DNA of 52,976 nucleotides, taken from NCBI GenBank assembly GCA_021772245.1, contig JAJFMH010000031.1:1-52976 (forward strand), given 5' to 3'. This DNA comes from Chlamydiota bacterium (GTDB lineage Bacteria > Chlamydiota > Chlamydiia > Chlamydiales > Simkaniaceae). This document shows, one piece after another, positions 1 through 8,526 of the stretch (within the stretch, counting starts at the first letter, position 1; every line of letters starts with the position of its first letter). The translations under genes and the position numbers were made by a program. The notes beneath the pieces are model-generated. The model ran no database searches. It was given only the letters and a program-made list of their open reading frames with translations, and was not told where the DNA came from.

Positions 1-206
1 CTTTTTTGTAAAAAGTATGTTTTTTGAATATGATTTTCTTGTTTGAGATTTTCTGAAAACTCTGTAATAGCCCCCGTGTCAGATGAAACAAACTTAGGTA
101 AAAAGAATAAACCAACAATCGCAACTCCAACCAAGCAGACACAAAAAATGCATACTTTATGAAAAAGCCTTATCGTAGAATGTAAAGATCGATCTTTTAT
201 TTTCAA
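1..206 (-). CDS. N-terminal fragment of a membrane-anchored protein, cut by the window edge
   Basis: An open frame of 68 codons runs off the left edge on the minus strand. It begins at a TTG (204-206) preceded by an AGGGTG-like ribosome binding site about 9 nt upstream; an in-frame stop lies just before it (216-218), so no earlier start is possible. The product has a short basic N-terminus (LKIKDRSLHSTIRLFHK), one hydrophobic segment at about residues 18-36 (VCIFCVCLVGVAIVGLFFL), then a polar region starting PKFVSSDTGAITEF. This looks like a single-pass inner membrane protein with a periplasmic body. I do not recognise the family. A bitopic export or division protein is possible but unsupported. 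Confidence 0.6.
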   Translation of the reverse strand, partial: MKIKDRSLHSTIRLFHKVCIFCVCLVGVAIVGLFFLPKFVSSDTGAITEFSENLKQENHIQKTYFLQK

Positions 207-448
207 AACTGAAGTTCACCCTATCCATTTTCGCCGCTTTAAGAGTAAATTTTTTTATGCCGACTCCATATTAAAGCACTTAGAAAATAACTGCAAAGAA
301 AACAAAATTATTCATTATCTACCTATTTATTCAATAAATTAACCTATTCCCATTGCAAAAAAATAACTCAGTCAATAACGTGAAATTTAATTATAAGCTC
401 TCTTATTTGAGGGTAATTGCTTTATTTATTACAAATGGGGATAAACTC

Positions 449-826
449 ATGGCGGAAAATGATAGCCACAAAGAAGGTGTCAGTGTACAGGAACTAGAAA
501 ATTTCGGAAAAAAATATCGTTTCGAAATCTTTTTTGTTCTGTTTTTTGTACTAGCAACACTCTTCAGCTTCATCTTATATAGTGCAAGCTGGAGCATCTA
601 TTTAGCAGCTCTTGGAGGAATACTTGGTGTATTTCTAACTGCTAAAGTAACCAAAATGTTTCACTCATGTGCAAAATTTGTATTTAAGCAAGAGAAGATG
701 ACGCAAATTATCTTAGGTGTAGTTGGTATCATCGTTTCTATTTTTGTAGCTCCTCTTATCTTTTTAGCGCTTGGACTTCTTGGCGGCAAAGGAATTGTGG
801 AACTTGCTACAAAAAAGCAGCATTAA
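449..826 (+). CDS. Small multi-pass membrane protein, unknown function
   Basis: A 125-residue protein starting at ATG 449, with a GGGG tract about 8 nt upstream. An earlier in-frame TTG at 353 would add 32 residues but has no ribosome binding site. After a charged N-terminus (MAENDSHKEG) there are hydrophobic segments at about residues 22-40, 45-62 and 80-110. The last is a long glycine- and isoleucine-rich stretch (IILGVVGIIVSIFVAPLIFL). It ends LATKKQH. Two or three membrane passes in the inner membrane are likely. It stands alone, faces a convergent minus-strand gene, and is followed by a terminator hairpin at 889-919. I do not recognise the family. Confidence 0.7.
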   Translation: MAENDSHKEGVSVQELENFGKKYRFEIFFVLFFVLATLFSFILYSASWSIYLAALGGILGVFLTAKVTKMFHSCAKFVFKQEKMTQIILGVVGIIVSIFVAPLIFLALGLLGGKGIVELATKKQH

Positions 827-888
827 TAGACAGTTTCTCACAAAGTTTAGTTGTTTATAAACTACAAGCAACTTCAAATTTACTTTAG

Positions 889-925
889 AAAAAGCAGTTC
901 CTCTTAGGTCCTGCTTTTTCTTTGT
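889..925. terminator. Rho-independent terminator between convergent genes
   Basis: A perfect inverted repeat, AAAAAGCAG (889-897) and CTGCTTTTT (911-919), is followed on the plus strand by TCTTTGTTTT. It lies between the ends of the genes at 826 and 963 and has A/T tracts on both sides, so it can serve both directions. Confidence 0.7.
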
Positions 926-962
926 TTTGTCACCACTTTGCTAAATAACCTGCAATGAATTT

Positions 963-1667
963 TTAGGTCTGCTTAGTTGTTAAGCATGACTTTCTAAAGC
1001 TAATATAATCTGTAAGAGAGATGTCGTGATCTCTTATCTCACTTAAAAGACTAAGTTTTATTTTTTTACTCTCTAACTTGGCAACAAATGCGTCCCACTC
1101 AGCCCAAGTTTCCATCTCTAAGGCATATTTGTTTTGCATTTCATATAAAGAAGCTATCCGTAGAAGATTAAAGCCATACAGAGTCATATGGTTACTTTGC
1201 TCAATATCTAGAAAACAGTTTTTATCCATTTCTCCTTTCAGAGACAGTGCTTCCTCTACAGCTTGATCTAACTCACCTTTTGTAATGCTGATAGTGCATT
1301 TAGAAAACCGATCAAAATATGATGGAGTATTGGCTCTTGCAAACAAGTGGTTTGCAGCCTTTGTTGCAGCATCTGCTTTGCTTTGTACAACGAGACTCTG
1401 AACAATCTTATCTTCATAAAGAGGAAAAAGCTCAGGGTGCTTTTTTAATAAAGCATTTACTTGCTTAAAGGATGTGTCTTCTTTGTTATTTACCCAAGTT
1501 TGAAATGCATTCGAAATCTTGAAAAAGTCTCTTTCTTTACTGTTTTTTTTGTTTGATACATTCAATAGAATAGCTGTCGCCAAAGCAAGGCCGAGCCCCG
1601 CGTAGGTAATCTGCTTTTTAAAGGGTGTAATAAGTGCTTTAAATGAACCACTTTCTTCTATTTCCAT
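963..1667 (-). CDS. Membrane-anchored helical (TPR-like) protein, chlamydial conserved type
   Basis: A 234-residue protein starting at ATG with a strong GGTGGGGG upstream. A short cytoplasmic N-terminus is followed by one transmembrane segment at about residues 20-38 (TYAGLGLALATAILLNVS). The rest is hydrophilic and helical with repeated alanine-rich helices (SKADAATKAANHLFARA, KGELDQAVEEALSLKG) that resemble tetratricopeptide-type pairs. The layout (one anchor plus a helical repeat body) resembles YfgM-type envelope proteins, but the similarity is architectural only. It is transcribed toward the terminator at 889-919. Function unknown. Confidence 0.65.
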   Translation of the reverse strand: MEIEESGSFKALITPFKKQITYAGLGLALATAILLNVSNKKNSKERDFFKISNAFQTWVNNKEDTSFKQVNALLKKHPELFPLYEDKIVQSLVVQSKADAATKAANHLFARANTPSYFDRFSKCTISITKGELDQAVEEALSLKGEMDKNCFLDIEQSNHMTLYGFNLLRIASLYEMQNKYALEMETWAEWDAFVAKLESKKIKLSLLSEIRDHDISLTDYISFRKSCLTTKQT

Positions 1668-1911
1668 TATCTATTTTCCCCCACCTTATTTGATCAATTC
1701 CCGATTCTATCTAAAGGTTCTAAAAGATACAAGAGAGTTAGGGAGTACCAAGAGTCAAAAATAGAGCGACTTGTTTTAACTCGCCCTTTCAACAACGCCA
1801 TGCAATTTCCCTGCCCCTCAAATAAATTCAGTATTTGGATTTAGAAAATTAATTGGTGCAATCGAAACTTGAAACCAGCTTTCTAAATCAAATAATTTAT
1901 TTAAAAAAATT

Positions 1912-2988
1912 TTAGCGCTCCAAATAAGCAATCGCTTCTGATAAAACTTTCCTATGACCTGATGAAAAAGGGTGCTGGCTGATTTCATCAGTAGAATAAA
2001 AATTACCTTCAAAACCTGCATTAATCTTAGATGCCTTATAAATGGATGGAAATAGCCTCACTTTATACTTGGTAAAATAATGTGCTGTTTCAGAAAGATT
2101 CTCTATATATTCTAGCTTTACATTTAGAGATTTTTCAAATCGAAGAAGAGAGCTCAAGTCCTCTTTTTTTTCTAAATAAGGAAATTCATATAAGTCTGCC
2201 ATAATTCCGGAAGAATTTTTACGCAGTAAAATTTTTCCATCATAAAAAATAACAGCAACATCTCGTTTCAATTCAATGATCTTATCTCGCTTTGATTTTA
2301 TGGGAAAATCCTTTGGATTCCCATGTAAATTCGAAAAGCAATTACCTTGAAGAGGACACATATTACATTTGGGATCTTTATCACAAGTGAGGGCACCAAG
2401 TTCGATTAATGCCTCCAATACAATCCAAGGCTCTTTGTCACTAAGAGCCAATTCCATATAAGACTCTATTTGCTTTTTAGCCTCTTTAGATTTGATTTTG
2501 TCTGCAATTTGAAAGTGTCTGGCAATAACTCTTTCAATATTGCCATCGACAGCTATTTCTCTTTTATGGAAGGCAAAGTTTAAGATAGCGCCGGCAGTGT
2601 AGGGACCGATGCCTGAAAGAGACTCCAAATCTTTTCTATTGGGAGGAAGCTTTCCGGCAAATTTTTCCACAACAACTTTAGACGTTTTATGAATATTTCT
2701 AGCTCTTGAGTAATAACCAAGCCCCTCCCATGCTTTGATCACAACTTCAATGGGAGCGTTTGCAAGGGTTTCTATATTTGGAAACTGCTGCATCCATCGA
2801 TCGAAGTAGGGGATAACAGCCATAACTCGCGTTTGCTGCAGCATAATCTCAGAAATCCACACTTGGTAAGGACTGGGATTTCTTCTCCAAGGAAGATCTC
2901 TACGATTTTGAAAAAACCATTTCTTTAATAAAGGGGTATCAATTTGCCGACTTTGTGGATTTTTTTTCCTCGCAACTGCGATTAACAA
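1912..2988 (-). CDS. mutY: A/G-specific adenine glycosylase MutY
   Basis: A 358-residue base-excision repair enzyme that removes adenine mispaired with 8-oxoguanine. The helix-hairpin-helix glycosylase domain (about residues 20-210) shows SEIMLQQTRV with the catalytic glutamate, LSGIGPYTAGAI, and the GPD-type aspartate in AVDGN. An iron-sulphur motif follows (GALTCDKDPKCNMCPLQGNC), then a NUDIX-like C-terminal recognition domain (about residues 235-358, e.g. VAVIFYDGKILLRK). The start is a TTG with AGGAG 6 nt upstream. The cluster spacing is C-x5-C-x2-C-x5-C, whereas E. coli MutY has C-x6-C-x2-C-x5-C; I checked this against the DNA. It is a single gene, divergent from the coiled-coil gene at 3076. 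Confidence 0.95.
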   Translation of the reverse strand: MLIAVARKKNPQSRQIDTPLLKKWFFQNRRDLPWRRNPSPYQVWISEIMLQQTRVMAVIPYFDRWMQQFPNIETLANAPIEVVIKAWEGLGYYSRARNIHKTSKVVVEKFAGKLPPNRKDLESLSGIGPYTAGAILNFAFHKREIAVDGNIERVIARHFQIADKIKSKEAKKQIESYMELALSDKEPWIVLEALIELGALTCDKDPKCNMCPLQGNCFSNLHGNPKDFPIKSKRDKIIELKRDVAVIFYDGKILLRKNSSGIMADLYEFPYLEKKEDLSSLLRFEKSLNVKLEYIENLSETAHYFTKYKVRLFPSIYKASKINAGFEGNFYSTDEISQHPFSSGHRKVLSEAIAYLER

Positions 2989-3075
2989 ATTTTGCTCCTA
3001 TGATTTTGAAGAAGTTAAGTATGGCACTATCTTTGCATATAGTCTATTACCTAAAGTTGTAGTAGAGGGAATGCT

Positions 3076-3546
3076 ATGTCTGAAAACAAAAAAAAACAAT
3101 GCAAAGAGCTCAAGAGATTCAAATCTCTTCTTAAGCAAGAGATTGAACTTAGAAGAGAAATTCTTTCTATGAAAAAACAAGAAGAATATGCGCTGATGAC
3201 AGCGAACTTTGCTCAATATGAAAGTATCCGTGACCAAAATGCCTATTACATTAAAAGCGCGAACCATATTAGCCAATCAAGAATTAGCATCATGCAGCAA
3301 GTCGTAGATAAAAAACCCAGCTACTTAGAAGAGAGTTTTGCTATTTGTGATGAGATGGCTTTTATGCAAACAGAACTTACTCATTTAATTGAGGCAATAC
3401 ATGCTCAAAAAGAGCAAAATAAAAGGCTCAAAGAAAGCTCGCTATCCAAAGAGTTTTTTTATCCCATAAAAGAAATCAAAAAGCCCAAACTTCTAACTAA
3501 AACCAAAAATGAGATAGAAAGCATTTTTCCAAATCTCTCTAAATAG
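3076..3546 (+). CDS. Coiled-coil protein, unknown function
   Basis: A 156-residue, very charged protein rich in Lys and Glu, preceded by GAGGGAATGCT. Nearly all of it is predictable helix with heptad-like spacing (SLLKQEIELRREILSMKKQ at residues 18-36; EMAFMQTELTHLIEAIHAQ near 93-111), and it has no signal peptide or membrane segment. The size and two long helices resemble FlgN/YscO-like or type III secretion accessory proteins, but no diagnostic motif is present. It lies 44 nt upstream of the twin transferase genes on the same strand and may be cotranscribed with them. Function not assigned. Confidence 0.65.
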   Translation: MSENKKKQCKELKRFKSLLKQEIELRREILSMKKQEEYALMTANFAQYESIRDQNAYYIKSANHISQSRISIMQQVVDKKPSYLEESFAICDEMAFMQTELTHLIEAIHAQKEQNKRLKESSLSKEFFYPIKEIKKPKLLTKTKNEIESIFPNLSK

Positions 3547-3590
3547 AGTTTTTTGATAAACTGTAAATTTTGGATAAAAATCATTGAAAT

Positions 3591-4661
3591 ATGAAAAAGC
3601 CTAACCTTTGCGCCCTCATATACGGAAAAAGTTTGTCTCATTTGGATCATTTAGCGCCACTGTGCTCCCTTCTTGATATTCCACTTGTGGTAACAGAAGA
3701 AAGCCTCCAAATTGCAGCTCAAAAAAGCTATATCGATTTGATTGTACATCTCTATGATTATGAAGATGCTGCTATTCAGGTTGTAAAAAACTTTGATATT
3801 GTCATCTCATCCCTTCCAAGCCCAACTTTCCAAAGTATTTTCATGGTAGCGGAGCACTTGGTTCGAAAAAAACTACTCAATATTTGGTGCCCCCATGGCA
3901 ATTCAGACAAAGGGGAAAATACTTACTTTTTTGAAGCTTTATCTGAAGAAACAGTAGCACTTTGTTACGGATCTCAAATGATTGAAAAGCTGAAGAAAAA
4001 AAACGTCTTTGGAAACATCAATCTTATTTTAGAAATAGGAAACTATCGCTATCTTCATTACAAAAAAATGAAGCCATTTTTTGATAAGCTTCTCCAAAGC
4101 TACTTCAAATCCCTAAGCCCAAACAACCAGAAGGTATTGTACGCCCCCACATGGAGAGAAGAAGAAAACAGCGCCCTTCTATCTGATTTAGAAATTTTGT
4201 TAAAGAACCTCCCAAATGACATAGATCTTATCATCAAGCTCCACCCCAATACGCTTATACAAAAAGAACATGCGTTATTATCTATATATGCAAAGTATGA
4301 ATCTTACCCAAATATTGTATTCTTGTCCGACTTTCCTTCGATTTATCCAATCTTAGATTCTATAGATATTTACCTTGGAGATACATCATCTATTGGGTAT
4401 GACTTTCTAGTGTTTGATAAACCCATGTTTTTTCTAAACACTGACAATACACCTTTGAGCGCGACAGGTATTACAGTCTCCTTCAAAGACCCTAAGATCT
4501 TTGATCGAATCAAAAACTGCCTGCCAGATCCAACCCTTTCTGCAAATAGAAAAAAACTGTATGAAGAAGCTTTTAATAAAGATGTAAGCTTAGATAACCT
4601 TTTGCAAGAGATTCTTTCCTTTTATGCAACCCACAAAGAAGCAAACTCTGATATCTTCTAA
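3591..4661 (+). CDS. CDP-glycerol glycerophosphotransferase-like (TagB/TagF family) protein, copy 1
   Basis: A 356-residue protein with the features of the Glyphos_transf (TagB/F) fold: WCPHGNSDKG near residue 100, KVLYAPTWREEENS near residue 180, DIDLIIKLHPNTL near 210, and DIYLGDTSSIGYDFLVFDKP near 265. In this family the His and Asp/Ser motifs bind the nucleotide-polyol donor. Chlamydiae do not make teichoic acid, so the substrate is unknown; modification of a surface glycan or lipid is inferred. Its last 38 nt overlap the start of a closely related second copy. No signal peptide; probably cytoplasmic or peripheral to the membrane. Confidence 0.75.
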   Translation: MKKPNLCALIYGKSLSHLDHLAPLCSLLDIPLVVTEESLQIAAQKSYIDLIVHLYDYEDAAIQVVKNFDIVISSLPSPTFQSIFMVAEHLVRKKLLNIWCPHGNSDKGENTYFFEALSEETVALCYGSQMIEKLKKKNVFGNINLILEIGNYRYLHYKKMKPFFDKLLQSYFKSLSPNNQKVLYAPTWREEENSALLSDLEILLKNLPNDIDLIIKLHPNTLIQKEHALLSIYAKYESYPNIVFLSDFPSIYPILDSIDIYLGDTSSIGYDFLVFDKPMFFLNTDNTPLSATGITVSFKDPKIFDRIKNCLPDPTLSANRKKLYEEAFNKDVSLDNLLQEILSFYATHKEANSDIF

Positions 4662-5664
4662 ATCCTGCGCAATACTTACAGGCGTCCAAATGCATCATTT
4701 GGATCATCTAGCGCCTCTTTGCTCACTTCTTGATATTCCCCTCATTACAGATGTAAAGCAGATTTACATCACCTGCAAAAAATACTATCCTATGGTAGAT
4801 ATCCGCCTGCAAGAAGGAGTAGACTTTTCATTAGAGTATCTAGCAAGAAACTTTGATACGATCATTACCTCTTCCAGATTCTATGCCAAAGAGCTGAGTC
4901 TTTTACTCCAAATACATGGTAAAGACATGCGGTTTATCTTTTGTCCTCATGGCAACTCAGATAAAGGAATACTCAATCCCGAAATGGATCCTTTTCAAGA
5001 TCAAGAATCTGCCTTTATTTATGGAAATCAGATGAGAAAACGTATTGAAAACCTTACATGTAAACCCAAAAACCTTTTCGAAATTGGTAATTATCGACTG
5101 CACTTCTATCAAAAGCATAAAACCTTTTACGACAAAATCATTAGAGAAGAAATTACTTGCTTTTTCAAAGAAAAAAGAAAGATTGTTCTCTACGCTCCAA
5201 CTTGGCAAGACATGGAATCATCAAGCTCCTATTTTACAGTCATCGATAGCTTACTCAGACAAGTAGATGACACTTTCAACCTCATTGTAAAACCACATCC
5301 ATTACTCAAAGAAAAATATCCATCTGAGATTATGAAACTTACTGAAAAATATAGGGACCATGAAAGTGTTCTAATCTTAGAAGACTTTCCTCTCATTTAT
5401 CCCTTGCTCAATATCGTAGATGTTTACCTAGGGGATTTTTCATCCATTGGATATGATTTTCTCTATTTTCAAAGACCTATGCTCTTTTGTAATCCCAATA
5501 AAAGAACAGACAAGGGGTGTTTTTTGCATAGGTGTGGAATTACACTTAAAGAGGATTTATCAGATTTTAGTCATCATATCAAGGGTTATGAAGATACATT
5601 CCAGGAAAAGAAAAAATGGATTTACAACGAGACATTCAGTGAATTTTTCGAAAAGAATAATTGA
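4624..5664 (+). CDS. CDP-glycerol glycerophosphotransferase-like (TagB/TagF family) protein, copy 2
   Basis: A 346-residue paralogue of the preceding gene. The segment HLDHLAPLCSLLDIPL is identical in both, and the FCPHGNSDKG, LYAPTWQDME, LIVKPHP and VYLGDFSSIGYDF motifs are all kept, so both copies look functional. Starting at ATG 4624 overlaps copy 1 by 38 nt in another frame; the alignment of the N-termini supports this start or one only a few codons later. The pair is a tandem duplication that has since diverged. A copy of the dispersed 19-bp palindrome lies inside the gene at 4751-4769 (residues about 43-49). It ends 21 nt before a convergent gene. Confidence 0.75.
   Translation: MQPTKKQTLISSKSCAILTGVQMHHLDHLAPLCSLLDIPLITDVKQIYITCKKYYPMVDIRLQEGVDFSLEYLARNFDTIITSSRFYAKELSLLLQIHGKDMRFIFCPHGNSDKGILNPEMDPFQDQESAFIYGNQMRKRIENLTCKPKNLFEIGNYRLHFYQKHKTFYDKIIREEITCFFKEKRKIVLYAPTWQDMESSSSYFTVIDSLLRQVDDTFNLIVKPHPLLKEKYPSEIMKLTEKYRDHESVLILEDFPLIYPLLNIVDVYLGDFSSIGYDFLYFQRPMLFCNPNKRTDKGCFLHRCGITLKEDLSDFSHHIKGYEDTFQEKKKWIYNETFSEFFEKNN
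4751..4769. repeat. Dispersed 19-bp palindrome, copy A
   Basis: ATGTAAAGCAGATTTACAT matches the consensus ATGTAAAGCNGCTTTACAT with one mismatch (position 12). Flanking G and C extend the dyad by one pair. It lies inside the second TagB/F-like gene and encodes part of DVKQIYIT. Confidence 0.75.
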
Positions 5665-5684
5665 TGCTATATTTCTTTTTCAGG

Positions 5685-6119
5685 CTAAAAAATTAATCCA
5701 TCTCTCTTTTTTTCTTCGATTAAAATTTGAAGAGCAACAGGATCTCGATACTTAAGATCCTTATAGCCTTTAATTTTTCCATGTATCCTAACTAATTCAG
5801 CTGAAGTTTGTTGATTTTCAAATGCTGCAATCCAAAGCTGAGCTTTTACCTCTTTAAGTGTATCGTGTAAAGCTTTTAAATGCTCCAGTGTTCCCATAGA
5901 ACTATTTGAAAGCCTACTCTCAGCTACTTTAATAATTTGATCTGAAGCATCACCTGAGAAGTCTTTAATCACATTCTTAGAAAGTTGGGTTTGATCATCA
6001 AGTGTCAGTCGAGGATTATATATATATCCCTCTGCTTCAAAATTAGCTATTTCATTCAGAGTTGGCTCATTAGAAACATAATCAATATCTTGATCACTTT
6101 TTCCTGAGATTGCAGCCAT
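5685..6119 (-). CDS. Hypothetical soluble helical protein
   Basis: A 144-residue protein. The start is ATG 6119, which follows an exceptionally good site (TAGGGGGGAAA); an earlier in-frame start 24 nt upstream would lack one. The sequence MAAISGKSDQDIDYVSNEP opens a polar N-terminus. Residues about 45-130 look helical (LEHLKALHDTLKEVKAQLW), and the C-terminus has KGYKDLKYRDPVALQILIEE. No signal peptide, membrane segment or recognised motif. It sits downstream of mreC on the same strand but 118 nt away, and converges with the transferase pair. Function unknown. Confidence 0.65.
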   Translation of the reverse strand: MAAISGKSDQDIDYVSNEPTLNEIANFEAEGYIYNPRLTLDDQTQLSKNVIKDFSGDASDQIIKVAESRLSNSSMGTLEHLKALHDTLKEVKAQLWIAAFENQQTSAELVRIHGKIKGYKDLKYRDPVALQILIEEKKRDGLIF

Positions 6120-6218
6120 TTTCCCCCCTAAACTTTGAATCACAGTAAACTTAATGGTTTAAATGGATTTCATCAATGACTTTTAAACTTTAGAGAATAT
6201 GTTAAATACATAAGCATC

Positions 6219-6234
6219 AAGTCGATCTCGACTT
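6219..6234 (-). terminator. Weak hairpin downstream of mreC
   Basis: AAGTCG (6219-6224) pairs with CGACTT (6229-6234), three bases past the mreC stop codon. There is no real T-run on the minus strand, so termination here is only possible. Confidence 0.3.
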
Positions 6235-6236
6235 AC

Positions 6237-7157
6237 CTATTGCATCACAAAAACATAGGTTGTCTCATTTAAACCCGGATCAGCGAGACTTGCTTCCAAC
6301 TCATATGAAATAGCACCTTCTAATGGTGGAAGCACTTTAGAAACAACCCCAACATAGAGCCCTTTTGGAAAAACTCCGTCCATGCCGGTGGTAACAAGTA
6401 AATCCCCTTCTTGAATAAGAGTGTGTTCTTCTTTTTTTAGAGATGGTCCTTCACTGTCTGAAAAGTCATAATTAAACCCCACTCCATGTAATATGGGCCT
6501 TTTTGATCGAAAGAGGCTTGCACTAGAGCCGAATACTTCCCCTTTTGCAAAATAACTCGTATCTGAAGTTTGTTTGAAATGAGATTCTATTTGCATAAAT
6601 GCAGAGCAAAGACTTGTATCAGCATTTTCAGAAAATATATAAGGCTTTAGTAAGGCGAGTTTTTCTAAGAAAAACTCTTGTTGCATTTTTCCTCTTACTG
6701 CTCGAACAGATGGGGTTAAAGAAGAATCGGTAATAAGTCTTACAAGAGATTTGTTTTTCTCTACTTTCTCAATTACACCAATAAGTGCCTTACCTATTAC
6801 AACTGGGCTGTTAGCGGTAACAGCAGGCTCCCCTTGGTCAATCCAAAATGCAGACCCCCAAGTGGATGGATCTCTCATAATTACTTTTGCAGAAATAGCT
6901 TTATCTGGTTTTTCTTGAGAAAGCTCTTCAAGTTTGCTTTCTAAAAGATACGTATAGGAAAGCAGCGCATCACGCTCTTGGATCAAAGCTTGTTTTTCTT
7001 TGTCCCCTTTTGCATTCATAGATTTATATAAAGGTGATGTGAGTGACACGTAAGAAGATCTTAGTTTATCCATCTTAGATAAAGAAAAAAATAGAGCTAC
7101 AAAACCAAATATCACATAGGGGATATATTTCCTTATGTCATACCTTTTTACTGCCAT
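6237..7157 (-). CDS. mreC: Rod shape-determining protein MreC
   Basis: A 306-residue bitopic protein: one transmembrane helix at about residues 10-27 (YIPYVIFGFVALFFSLSK), a coiled coil at about 45-82, then the beta-rich MreC core (AKVIMRDPSTWGSAFWIDQG; SPVVIGKALIGVIEKV; SLVRLITDSSLTPSVRAV; GDLLVTTGMDGVFPKGLYVG). MreC links MreB to the peptidoglycan synthases, and chlamydiae use MreB/MreC in place of FtsZ-led division. The start codon follows the aspC stop directly (TAG then ATG), so the two are cotranscribed. This pairing with an aminotransferase is also found in Chlamydia (CT637/CT638). An insert with the segment SFFKQTS-like loop in mid-core is longer than in E. coli. Confidence 0.85.
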   Translation of the reverse strand: MAVKRYDIRKYIPYVIFGFVALFFSLSKMDKLRSSYVSLTSPLYKSMNAKGDKEKQALIQERDALLSYTYLLESKLEELSQEKPDKAISAKVIMRDPSTWGSAFWIDQGEPAVTANSPVVIGKALIGVIEKVEKNKSLVRLITDSSLTPSVRAVRGKMQQEFFLEKLALLKPYIFSENADTSLCSAFMQIESHFKQTSDTSYFAKGEVFGSSASLFRSKRPILHGVGFNYDFSDSEGPSLKKEEHTLIQEGDLLVTTGMDGVFPKGLYVGVVSKVLPPLEGAISYELEASLADPGLNETTYVFVMQ

Positions 7158-8342
7158 CTACATCCCTTTAATAAGAGCTTTCGCTACAATATCGATGTTG
7201 TCTTTATTTAAACCAGCAAAGTTAATCCTGCTACTTCCTGGCATATAAATGGCTTCTTCCTTAGCTAAGTTAAACACTTTTTCTTTTTCTATGCCTAAAA
7301 GAGAAAACATCCCATTGCCATGTATTAAAAAAGAAAAGTCTTTGGATGGATTCAATTTTGTAAGAGCATCTTTTAAAAGAACTCTCATAGAAATAATACG
7401 CTCGCGCATTTCATTAAGCTCATTTTCCCAGATGGATCGAAGATTGCTATCTTGTAGCACTGTTTTAATGAGCTCTGCCCCATGTCTTGGTGGGTTAGAA
7501 TAGTTTCCTCTTATTAGGTTTAACCCGGAACTTCCTACGTTGTATGTACCGTTTTTACCATAAGCAAAAAAAGCGCCTATTCTCTCTCCATATAACCCAA
7601 AAGATTTTGATCCAGAGTAGGTAACAAACATCTCATGACCTTTGGATGCAAAATAACGTACTGGATAAGCATCTTCTTCTATGGAGTTTGCAAACCCTTG
7701 ATAGGCAAAATCAAAGAAGGGAAGAAGCTCCCTTGCAAAGCAAAGTTTAGAAAGTTCCTGCCACATCTCATTTGTAAAATCACATCCCGTTGGGTTATGA
7801 CAGCAAACATGTAAAACCAATACGCTTTTTTTCGGAATACTCTCTATAAACGAAGTGATCTCTTTAAAATCAAGAGCGTGGGTATCTGCATGGAAGTAAG
7901 GATATGATTTCACATCTAAGCGACTTTTAGCAAAGATCGCTCTATGATTTGCCCATGTTTGCTCTGGAACAAAAATAGGACAATTAAACTCTCTTGCTAT
8001 CAGCTCTCCGGCTATGCGAAGTGCGCCTGTTCCCCCAACGCTTTGAAAAGAGAACATTTTATCTTTGTGATCTGTGTAAAAGTTTTTTCCAAAAACAAGT
8101 TCACCAACCAAGTCTAAATAAGCTACATCTCCACGCATAGGAAGGTACGTTTTGTGAACAGATAACGGAGCTATTTTTTCTTCGGCAAGAGCAATGCACT
8201 CCATGCGATTGGACTTTAGATTTTCATCTCGGTAAATCCCTACAGATAGATCTACTTTTTTTTCTCTTTTGTCTTCACTAAATTCTTTAGCAATTCCAAA
8301 AATGGGATCTGCTGGGTATTTTTGCGCATCTTCAAAAAACAT
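7158..8342 (-). CDS. aspC: Aromatic/aspartate aminotransferase (class I, PLP-dependent)
   Basis: A 394-residue cytosolic enzyme exchanging amino groups between aspartate or aromatic amino acids and 2-oxoglutarate. Motifs: VDLSVGIYRDE near the N-terminus, HVCCHNPTGCDFT (PLP/substrate loop) near residue 183, and YSGSKSFGLYGERIGA with the Schiff-base lysine near residue 245. The length matches AspC/TyrB (about 396). The gene is directly upstream of mreC, an order shared with C. trachomatis (tyrB, CT637). Aspartate made here could feed the diaminopimelate route used for peptidoglycan, since dapA is also in the window. AspC versus TyrB specificity cannot be settled from sequence alone. Confidence 0.9.
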   Translation of the reverse strand: MFFEDAQKYPADPIFGIAKEFSEDKREKKVDLSVGIYRDENLKSNRMECIALAEEKIAPLSVHKTYLPMRGDVAYLDLVGELVFGKNFYTDHKDKMFSFQSVGGTGALRIAGELIAREFNCPIFVPEQTWANHRAIFAKSRLDVKSYPYFHADTHALDFKEITSFIESIPKKSVLVLHVCCHNPTGCDFTNEMWQELSKLCFARELLPFFDFAYQGFANSIEEDAYPVRYFASKGHEMFVTYSGSKSFGLYGERIGAFFAYGKNGTYNVGSSGLNLIRGNYSNPPRHGAELIKTVLQDSNLRSIWENELNEMRERIISMRVLLKDALTKLNPSKDFSFLIHGNGMFSLLGIEKEKVFNLAKEEAIYMPGSSRINFAGLNKDNIDIVAKALIKGM

Positions 8343-8407
8343 CTTTCTACTTATTTGGATGATAAAGATTCATTATGAGTCTATATCGGTTAAAAAAAAA
8401 GGAGCTC

Positions 8408-8435
8408 TTGCCGCAAAAGGAAATTCTCCTATAAA
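8408..8435 (+). promoter_or_regulatory. Probable promoter of tRNA-Ala
   Basis: TTGCCG (8408-8413), a 16-bp spacer, then TATAAA (8430-8435). The predicted start is about 7 nt further on, just before the tRNA at 8449. Confidence 0.55.
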
Positions 8436-8448
8436 ATAGTGTAATCTT

Positions 8449-8521
8449 GGGGTGTTAGCTCAGTTGGTAGAGCGCAACGATGGCATTGTTGAGGTCAACG
8501 GTTCGACCCCGTTACACTCCA
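8449..8521 (+). tRNA. tRNA-Ala (anticodon GGC)
   Basis: A complete 73-nt cloverleaf. The acceptor GGGGTGT pairs with ACACTCC and contains the G3:U70 wobble pair that identifies alanine tRNAs. The D arm is GCTC/GAGC. The anticodon stem CAACG/TGTTG carries the loop ATGGCAT, giving anticodon GGC. The T arm is AACGG/CCGTT with TTCGACC, and the discriminator is A. CCA is not encoded. Confidence 0.97.
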
Positions 8522-8526
8522 TAATC

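Noticed and set aside
184-197. AAAGATCGATCTTT palindrome in the first partial gene
   Set aside because: One occurrence, 14 bp, in coding sequence; no related copies found.
1838-1889. Inverted repeat GATTTAGAAA ... TTTCTAAATC downstream of mutY
   Set aside because: The 32-nt loop is too long for a terminator and there is no cargo or target duplication; chance in AT-rich DNA.
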